From Treponema sp. (GTDB lineage: Bacteria; Spirochaetota; Spirochaetia; Treponematales; Breznakiellaceae), in assembly GCA_031257595.1 (NCBI GenBank), contig JAIROH010000160.1, forward strand, positions 1-5,252: a stretch of DNA of 5,252 nucleotides, given 5' to 3'. The translations under genes and the position numbers were made by a program. Every line of letters begins with the position of its first letter. Position 1 is the stretch's first letter. Below are positions 1 to 3,476 of the stretch, one piece after another. Below the pieces are notes generated by a model. It saw only the letters and a list, made by a program, of their open reading frames with translations. It ran no database searches and had not been told where the DNA came from.

Positions 1-112
1 GCGATGAACCAAATATGGACAATTCATTTATAAAATATTTTTTACAAATAGTTACAATATTATCGTAATTGATAAAAACGCCATTCTTTTGTAACTTTTC
101 AATGGTATTCAT
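1..112 (-). CDS. Nucleotidyltransferase-domain protein, MNT-like (partial, N-terminus only)
   Basis: The minus strand reads from an ATG at 112-110 off the left edge of the window, giving 37 residues. The end of the fragment, FINELSIFGSS, has the form of the first strand and the G-S-S nucleotide-binding motif of minimal nucleotidyltransferases (MNT family). There an R-G-x-x-x-x-x-S-D-x-D segment normally follows, here beyond the edge. In that family the protein transfers nucleotides, and many members are antitoxins that modify a neighbouring HEPN ribonuclease toxin. A partner would lie to the left and cannot be seen. The start is well supported: a TAAGGAG ribosome binding site lies at 125-119 on the same strand, 6 bases before the ATG, under a near-consensus promoter. 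The gene is AT-rich and Lys/Asn/Ile-rich, unlike the biotin operon, which suggests acquisition by transfer. Family assignment is moderately sure; the toxin-antitoxin role is inference. Confidence 0.72.
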   Translation of the reverse strand, partial: MNTIEKLQKNGVFINYDNIVTICKKYFINELSIFGSS

Positions 113-134
113 AAAATTCTCCTTAATAGTTTAT

Positions 135-163
135 ATTATACCAAATAACCAATATAATTTCAA
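135..163 (-). promoter_or_regulatory. Sigma-70-type promoter for the nucleotidyltransferase gene
   Basis: On the minus strand, TTGAAA (163-158) is followed after exactly 17 bases by TATAAT (140-135). This is a near-consensus housekeeping promoter. Transcription would start near 128, leaving a leader of about 16 bases that contains the TAAGGAG ribosome binding site (125-119) before the ATG at 112. Confidence 0.75.
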
Positions 164-195
164 TAGATTAATTTCTATCTTTTGTGTATTATTTT

Positions 196-456
196 TCATA
201 CATAATTGTTTAGCACAATTGCACATAACTTCTTTTTACGTGAAGCGTCCTTTGTTTTTATATAATCACCTACAATAGGTGAAATTATCAAACTGATTTT
301 TCCACCGCCGGGCTCTCCGATAAATTTTACAGGTGTTTTTTCGTTTTCGGAACATAAACTGAGAATTACCGTGTGGCTCAGCGGGTACTTGACGGAGGTT
401 TCCGTTTTTGTTAACCTTATCTTGATAATGGTTAACGAAAAAACCCTGTCGACCAA
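196..456 (-). CDS. Doubtful minus-strand hypothetical reading frame
   Basis: A minus-strand frame of 86 codons opens at a TTG (456-454) and stops with TGA at 198-196. The middle reads plausibly as protein, with alternating polar and hydrophobic residues and a GEPGGGK segment, then a basic Lys/Arg cluster and LCAIVLNNYV at the end. I recognise no family. In its favour, an AAGAAGG lies 6 bases before the TTG, and the frame reads toward the nucleotidyltransferase gene. Against it, there is no ATG or GTG start, it overlaps the first codons of birA and the BirA-like operator, and it straddles the sharp composition change near 300. It may be chance, or the decayed end of an older gene. Confidence 0.18.
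   Translation of the reverse strand: MVDRVFSLTIIKIRLTKTETSVKYPLSHTVILSLCSENEKTPVKFIGEPGGGKISLIISPIVGDYIKTKDASRKKKLCAIVLNNYV
262..288. repeat. Imperfect inverted repeat in the birA upstream region
   Basis: CACCT (267-271) and AGGTG (277-281) form a 5-bp stem around a 5-base loop. The flanks ATAAT (262-266) and ATTAT (284-288) extend it after a 2-base AA bulge. It overlaps a plus-strand TATAAT (261-266), so it could be an operator or a small leader hairpin. No regulator can be named. Confidence 0.4.
389..417 (+). promoter_or_regulatory. Possible birA promoter
   Basis: TTGACG (389-394) is a good -35 match, and 17 bases on lies TAACCT (412-417), a weak -10. If real, transcription would start near 424, just before the ATG at 428, giving a nearly leaderless message. 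The operator-like palindrome would then cover the -10 and the start site, the expected layout for repression. The poor -10 keeps this tentative. A TATAAT at 261-266 is an alternative that would give a leader of about 155 bases. Confidence 0.3.
405..441. promoter_or_regulatory. BirA-type biotin operator over the birA start
   Basis: Two 12-base arms, TTTTTGTTAACC (405-416) and GGTTAACGAAAA (430-441), are inverted copies with a single mismatch around a 13-base spacer. Known BirA operators have the form TTGTnAACC, a spacer in the mid-teens, then GGTTnACAA, and Gram-positive versions use the same GTTAAC cores. The adjacent gene encodes a BirA that keeps its helix-turn-helix domain, so autorepression by BirA carrying biotinyl-AMP is the natural reading. 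The right arm extends into the first codons of birA. No second copy is seen before bioY, so the operator probably controls the whole unit. Confidence 0.68.
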
Positions 457-1375
457 GGCGGGCCTTCTTGAGCTGCTCAGAGAGTGTTTTCCCCTCCCTG
501 TTTCGGGAGAAAAGCTCGGCAGGATCCTTGGAAAAAGCAGAGTCGCCGTATGGAAGGCCGCCTTGTCCCTCAGGGAAGCCGGATACCCCGTTTTAAGCGC
601 CGAAGCCGGTTACCGGCTTGAGAATATGGACGGCGATTTTCTCTATCCCTGGGAATTCGGCGCGGAAGAAAAGCGGTTCCGCCACTGGGCCCGTACGGAC
701 AGTACGATGAACAGGGCCAGGGAACTTGCCTTTGAAGGAACGGAAGGAGGGACGGTAGTAATATCGGAAACCCAAAGCGCCGGCAGGGGAAGAAACGGCA
801 GAAACTGGGTTTCCGGTCCGGGCGGGCTTTTTTTTACGTTAATCGAAAGGCCGGTTCTTCCGCTGGAAGATCGGTACTTTGTAACCATGGCGGCCCATAT
901 CGCCCTGGCGCGGACAATTTCGTATATAACAGGCGTCCGGGCGCGGATACGCTGGCCCAACGACATCTATATTGAAAACAAAAAGGTCGCGGGTTTGCTT
1001 TCCGAGCTTTCCGCAGAAGGGGACAGGCTTTCATGGATTTCGCTGGGCGCGGGCGTTAACCTGAACAACCAGGGTCCCCGCGGATCGATAAATTGTTCCT
1101 CCGTCCGGGGACGCCCGGTTTCGCGGAAAGAAACGCTGCTCTTTTTCGTTAAAGCGTTTTCCACCCTTACCGGCGCCGCTCCAAAGGAACTGGGCGGGAT
1201 ATGGCGATCTATGGCCGAATATCCTGAACGTGACGTGATCCTCACCTGTCCGAATCATAAAACCGTTTTAGGCCGCGGAAAAATTAAGGGCCTGGGAAAG
1301 GGAGGGTCGATACGGATCCTTGTAAACGGGGAAATCCGGGAATTTTCTCCCTCGGCGATTTCCATAACGTATTAA
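428..1375 (+). CDS. birA: Biotin-protein ligase / biotin operon repressor BirA
   Basis: The 315-residue product activates biotin with ATP to biotinyl-AMP and attaches it to a lysine of biotin-dependent carboxylases in the cytoplasm. Residues about 10-65 form the winged helix-turn-helix seen in regulatory (class II) BirA, with GKSRVAVWKAALSLREAGY as its core. The catalytic domain shows TDST (90-93), the biotinyl-AMP loop AGRGRNGRNW (118-127), RWPND (175-179), the lysine of KKVAGLLSE (about 186) and GAGVNLN (207-213), then a small C-terminal beta domain. Length is close to the E. coli enzyme (about 320). The ATG at 428 gives a normal N-terminus but has no clear ribosome binding site. An in-frame GTG at 371 would add 19 unlikely residues and also lacks one. 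A BirA-like operator covers the start, and bioY follows after 69 bases. Family identity is very sure; the start is less so. Confidence 0.95.
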   Translation: MVNEKTLSTKAGLLELLRECFPLPVSGEKLGRILGKSRVAVWKAALSLREAGYPVLSAEAGYRLENMDGDFLYPWEFGAEEKRFRHWARTDSTMNRARELAFEGTEGGTVVISETQSAGRGRNGRNWVSGPGGLFFTLIERPVLPLEDRYFVTMAAHIALARTISYITGVRARIRWPNDIYIENKKVAGLLSELSAEGDRLSWISLGAGVNLNNQGPRGSINCSSVRGRPVSRKETLLFFVKAFSTLTGAAPKELGGIWRSMAEYPERDVILTCPNHKTVLGRGKIKGLGKGGSIRILVNGEIREFSPSAISITY

Positions 1376-1385
1376 GACGTATTAA
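1367..1385 (+). repeat. Short tandem duplication over the birA stop codon
   Basis: ACGTATTAA occurs twice with a period of 10 bases (1367-1375 and 1377-1385). The first copy contains the last codons and TAA stop of birA. It looks like a small slippage duplication and leaves the protein unchanged. Confidence 0.6.
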
Positions 1386-1393
1386 TAAAAATA

Positions 1394-1428
1394 GGGTAAT
1401 CCCAAAAACTGAAGTTTTGGGATTGCCT
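1394..1428. repeat. Strong intercistronic hairpin between birA and bioY
   Basis: Bases 1395-1407 pair with 1415-1427 in an uninterrupted 13-bp stem (one G-T pair) around a 7-base loop; 1394 and 1428 can add another G-T pair. On the plus strand no T-run follows, and the bioY ribosome binding site begins 6 bases after the stem, so it is not a standard terminator for birA. On the minus strand it is followed by TATTTTTATT, a terminator-like arrangement, but no minus-strand gene is seen to need one. It could be an RNA processing or stability element that sets birA and bioY at different levels. Confidence 0.7.
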
Positions 1429-1432
1429 CTAT

Positions 1433-1439
1433 GAAGGAG
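1433..1439 (+). promoter_or_regulatory. Ribosome binding site of bioY
   Basis: GAAGGAG lies 5 bases before the ATG at 1445 and fixes that start over the in-frame ATG at 1469. It is the only strong, well-spaced ribosome binding site in the biotin unit. Confidence 0.85.
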
Positions 1440-1444
1440 TTTTT

Positions 1445-2026
1445 ATGTCCGAAACAACGACAGTACGGATGTCAAACCGCAGGGTTATTACCCGCATCAC
1501 CTTCGTCGCCCTTTTTTCGGCCCTTATCGCCGGGGGAACCTTTATCGCCATTCCCCTGCCGTTTTCGCCCGTTCCGATTGTCCTGCAGAATCTTTTTATC
1601 GTGCTTGCCGGGCTTGTCCTCGGGCCGGCGCTGGGCGCGGCGGCGGCGGGCCTGTACCTGTTGGCCGGCGCGCTTGGCCTTCCGGTATTTGCCGGCGCCG
1701 TAGGGGGCGCCGCCCACTTTTTGGGTCCGACCGGGGGCTTCCTTGCCGGGTACTTTTTTTCGGCCCTTGCCGCCGGTCTTGCCGCCGGCAGGCCGAAAGC
1801 CGGAAAAACGGCGCCCCTTTTCCGGCTCATCCTCGCGTCCGCCTGCGGTTTTCTGGTTGTCTATGTTCCGGGCCTTGCCTGGTTGTACCGCCTGATGGGA
1901 AACTGGGCCGCCGTATTTGCCGCCGGTTTTTTTCCGTTCCTTATCGGCGACGCCCTCAAGGCGGTTTCCGCCGTAGCGGTCGCTTCCAGACTGCGCCGGG
2001 CAGCGGCGGACAAGCTTGCCGACTAA
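1445..2026 (+). CDS. bioY: Biotin ECF transporter substrate-binding (S) component BioY
   Basis: This 193-residue integral membrane protein is the biotin-binding S component of an ECF transporter in the inner membrane. BioY family landmarks appear in order: a first membrane helix with FSALIAGGTFIAIPLPF (about 24-40), SPVPIVLQ (41-48), a glycine-rich second segment, GLPVFAG (78-84), GPTGGFLAGY (94-103), and a final PFLIGDALK (164-172) followed by a basic tail. About six hydrophobic segments can be traced, and the length is typical of the family. The start is fixed by a GAAGGAG 5 bases upstream. The TAA stop shares its A with the ATG of the next gene (TAATG), so the ATPase gene is probably translated by re-initiation. 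With bioM and bioN alongside, this is a complete dedicated ECF module rather than a lone BioY. The gene is very GC-rich, with many Ala and Gly codons. Confidence 0.95.
   Translation: MSETTTVRMSNRRVITRITFVALFSALIAGGTFIAIPLPFSPVPIVLQNLFIVLAGLVLGPALGAAAAGLYLLAGALGLPVFAGAVGGAAHFLGPTGGFLAGYFFSALAAGLAAGRPKAGKTAPLFRLILASACGFLVVYVPGLAWLYRLMGNWAAVFAAGFFPFLIGDALKAVSAVAVASRLRRAAADKLAD
1766..1789 (+). repeat. 12-base in-frame tandem repeat in bioY
   Basis: CTTGCCGCCGG(T/C) is repeated back to back (1766-1777 and 1778-1789) and encodes Leu-Ala-Ala-Gly twice (residues 108-115), between the GPTGG helix and the following loop. The period of four codons means gain or loss of a unit would keep the frame. Confidence 0.6.
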
Positions 2027-2790
2027 TGAATCCGCTCTTTTTGATAAGGAATCTGAGCAAGGTTTTCCCGAACGGCAATACCGCGCTGGACTGTCTTAAT
2101 CTGGAAATTACCGAAAGCCAGTGCCTTCTTGTCGCAGGCTCCAACGGTTCCGGCAAAACGATCCTGATGCGGATACTCGCCGGCCTTGTTGACGCTTCCG
2201 GCGGTGAGCTGTTGTTCCGCGGAGAGCCTCTTGCCAAAGCTCTGGGAAAGGCCGGGAATTTCAGGCAGGAGTTGGGTATTGTCTTCCAGGACGCGGATTC
2301 CCAGTTTGTCGGAGAAACGGTAGAAGAAGACGTTTCTTTTGGGCCGTCCAACCTTGCCCTGGATAAAGAAGAAGTGGAAGCGAGAACCAGGGAAGCGCTT
2401 ACCAAAACGGGGCTTTGGGAAAAACGGACTTTCCCTCCGAGGCGTCTTTCGGGCGGGGAAAAACGCCGCCTTGCCATTGCCGGGGTACTTGCGATGCACT
2501 GCCGGATCATCATCATGGATGAGCCTTTCGCGAATCTTGACTGGCCCGGCGTGGTCCAGGTTTTGCGCGGCATCGAGGCCCTCAAAGCGGAAGGAAAAAC
2601 CCTGATTATTCTGACCCATGAACTGGAAAAGGTGCTGGCCCTTGGCGACCGCCTTGTTATCCTTGACCGGGGCAGGATCCGGGACAGCGGGAAACCGGAA
2701 GAAGTCCTTGACAGGCTGAGGCCGGAATACGGCATACGGGATCCCCGGCGTTCCTACAGTACCGTGGAGGATTGCTCCTGGCTGGACTAA
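2026..2790 (+). CDS. bioM: Biotin ECF transporter ATPase component BioM (CbiO/EcfA type)
   Basis: This 254-residue ABC ATPase powers the biotin importer from the cytoplasmic face. All nucleotide-binding motifs are intact: Walker A GSNGSGKT (38-45), the Q-loop in FQDADSQF (Q88), signature LSGGEKRR (141-148), Walker B IIIMDEP with D165 and E166, the D-loop ANLD (169-172) and the switch histidine of LTHE (H198). The FQDADSQF segment resembles the FQNPDDQ typical of ECF ATPases, separating it from classic importer ATPases. It is the only ATPase gene seen, so a homodimer is likely, as in dedicated BioMNY modules. No clear ribosome binding site precedes it, and its ATG overlaps the bioY stop (TAATG), so translational coupling is expected. 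Its last 19 bases overlap bioN. Biotin specificity is inferred from bioY next door. Confidence 0.93.
   Translation: MNPLFLIRNLSKVFPNGNTALDCLNLEITESQCLLVAGSNGSGKTILMRILAGLVDASGGELLFRGEPLAKALGKAGNFRQELGIVFQDADSQFVGETVEEDVSFGPSNLALDKEEVEARTREALTKTGLWEKRTFPPRRLSGGEKRRLAIAGVLAMHCRIIIMDEPFANLDWPGVVQVLRGIEALKAEGKTLIILTHELEKVLALGDRLVILDRGRIRDSGKPEEVLDRLRPEYGIRDPRRSYSTVEDCSWLD
2764..2770 (+). promoter_or_regulatory. Ribosome binding site bearing on the bioN start
   Basis: GTGGAGG sits inside the end of bioM. It is only 1 base from the TTG at 2772 but 7 bases from the in-frame CTG at 2778. Spacing therefore favours CTG, while the usual start-codon rules favour TTG. Confidence 0.5.
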
Positions 2791-3443
2791 AAACCGGAGC
2801 CAGGACGCCCTGGTCGTACAGAAGCGGGACAAGTTTTCTCCATATCTGTCCCGGCGGGGTAAAAATCCTTTTCCTGCTGGTCCTTTCGGCGTCTCCGCTG
2901 CTGGGCCTTCCGGCCGTGGCGGCCGCCGCGGTCTTTGTTTTTTGCTGCGCCGCCGCGGCGGAAATAAAGCCCTGGGAACTTCTGGCCGGATCAAAGTCCC
3001 TGGTTATGATCCTCGCGCTGACGACCGCCGTGCGGGCGCTGCGAACCGATCCCGTTTCGCTGGACCCCGGCGGTCTTGCCGGCGGGCTTGTCTTTTCGCT
3101 GGGTATACTGGTCTCCTTTTCCTCGGCGTCCCTTTTCTTTTCGGTTACGACGATGATGGAACTGCGGCGTTCCATTGAAACCGTTGAGCTGCTGTTCCGT
3201 CTTCCGGCCGGGTACGGAACCCTCCGAAGGCGCGGAAGGCTGAGCCTTGTTCTTGCGCTTATGCTGGGTTTTCTTCCCCGGTTTTTCGAATTGTGGGAAA
3301 ACGCCGAAACGGCGATCAGGGCCCGCGCCTGCGGCGGTACGCTCAGGCGGATTACCGCTGTCCTTCCCCTGGTAACCGAGCGGATGATGGAAACGGCCGC
3401 CGAAACCGCGGAAGCCCTGGAAGCCCGCGGACTTACGGTATAA
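2772..3443 (+). CDS. bioN: Biotin ECF transporter transmembrane (T) component BioN
   Basis: This inner-membrane protein of about 223 residues couples ATP hydrolysis by BioM to movement of BioY. The N-terminus has the EcfT/BioN pattern YRSGTSFLHICPGGVKI (16-32), where family members have a G-x-S-x-x-H-x-L-x-P-x-x-K-like string, followed by hydrophobic helices near 31-62, 76-90 and 104-127. The cytoplasmic coupling region carries two Arg-containing motifs, AIRARACGG (181-189) and EARG (217-220), equivalent to the paired Ala-Arg-Gly motifs that contact the ATPases. No ATG or GTG exists in frame between the upstream TGA (2709-2711) and this conserved region, so the start must be TTG 2772 or CTG 2778, inside bioM. 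Length is usual for a short EcfT. No terminator-like hairpin follows the stop, and a receptor gene begins 33 bases on. The family is secure; the exact start is not. Confidence 0.9.
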   Translation: MLLAGLKTGARTPWSYRSGTSFLHICPGGVKILFLLVLSASPLLGLPAVAAAAVFVFCCAAAAEIKPWELLAGSKSLVMILALTTAVRALRTDPVSLDPGGLAGGLVFSLGILVSFSSASLFFSVTTMMELRRSIETVELLFRLPAGYGTLRRRGRLSLVLALMLGFLPRFFELWENAETAIRARACGGTLRRITAVLPLVTERMMETAAETAEALEARGLTV

Positions 3444-3458
3444 AAAATTCCCTCATAT

Positions 3459-3467
3459 TGTTATACT
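3459..3467 (+). promoter_or_regulatory. Possible extended -10 promoter for the receptor gene
   Basis: TGTTATACT is an extended -10 (TGn followed by TATACT) in the short gap after bioN. No good -35 is seen at the usual distance (TATAAA at 3439-3444, 17 bases upstream, is weak), which extended -10 promoters tolerate. Transcription would start near 3474, a few bases before the ATGs at 3477 and 3480, producing an almost leaderless message. This fits the lack of a ribosome binding site there. Confidence 0.4.
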
Positions 3468-3476
3468 CAAGCAGCC

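Larger units (their letters stand above)
113..427. other. Intergenic region between divergent genes, AT-rich on its left
   Basis: This 315-base stretch separates the minus-strand nucleotidyltransferase gene from birA. It holds the minus-strand promoter (135-163), a 6-bp inverted repeat AATTGT/ACAATT (204-209 with 215-220), and a second one at 262-288. A plus-strand TATAAT at 261-266 has no good -35 partner. Near the right end are a possible TTGACG -35 (389-394) and the left arm of the BirA-like operator. Base composition changes sharply near position 300: G+C is 71 of the first 300 bases and 28 of the next 60. No convincing gene lies wholly inside it; the minus-strand reading frame at 196-456 is treated separately. 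Confidence 0.7.

Noticed and set aside
69..278. Plus-strand reading frame of 69 codons in the AT-rich left end
   Set aside because: It lies opposite the nucleotidyltransferase start, its promoter and its ribosome binding site, has no ribosome binding site of its own, and its hydrophobic Phe/Ile-rich product is what AT-rich non-coding sequence gives.
371..427. GTG at 371 as the true birA start
   Set aside because: It would add a 19-residue hydrophobic extension not expected before the helix-turn-helix, has no ribosome binding site, and would place the whole operator inside the coding region.
1394..1438. Rho-independent terminator for birA
   Set aside because: The hairpin is strong but is followed by CTATGAAGGAG rather than a T-run on the coding strand, so the canonical form is absent.
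1429..1830. Minus-strand frame of 133 codons opposite bioY
   Set aside because: The product is a Pro/Ala/Arg-rich string typical of the antisense of GC-rich coding DNA; bioY on the plus strand explains the region.
1956..2994. Two long overlapping minus-strand frames (259 and 323 codons) opposite bioM and bioN
   Set aside because: They show no recognisable domains and a Ser/Arg/Pro bias, and they are mirrored by intact ABC ATPase motifs on the plus strand.
3458..3466. Second BirA operator before the receptor gene (TTGTTATAC)
   Set aside because: Only a partial left half-site is present and no inverted partner lies within the expected spacing; an extended -10 explains the same bases better.
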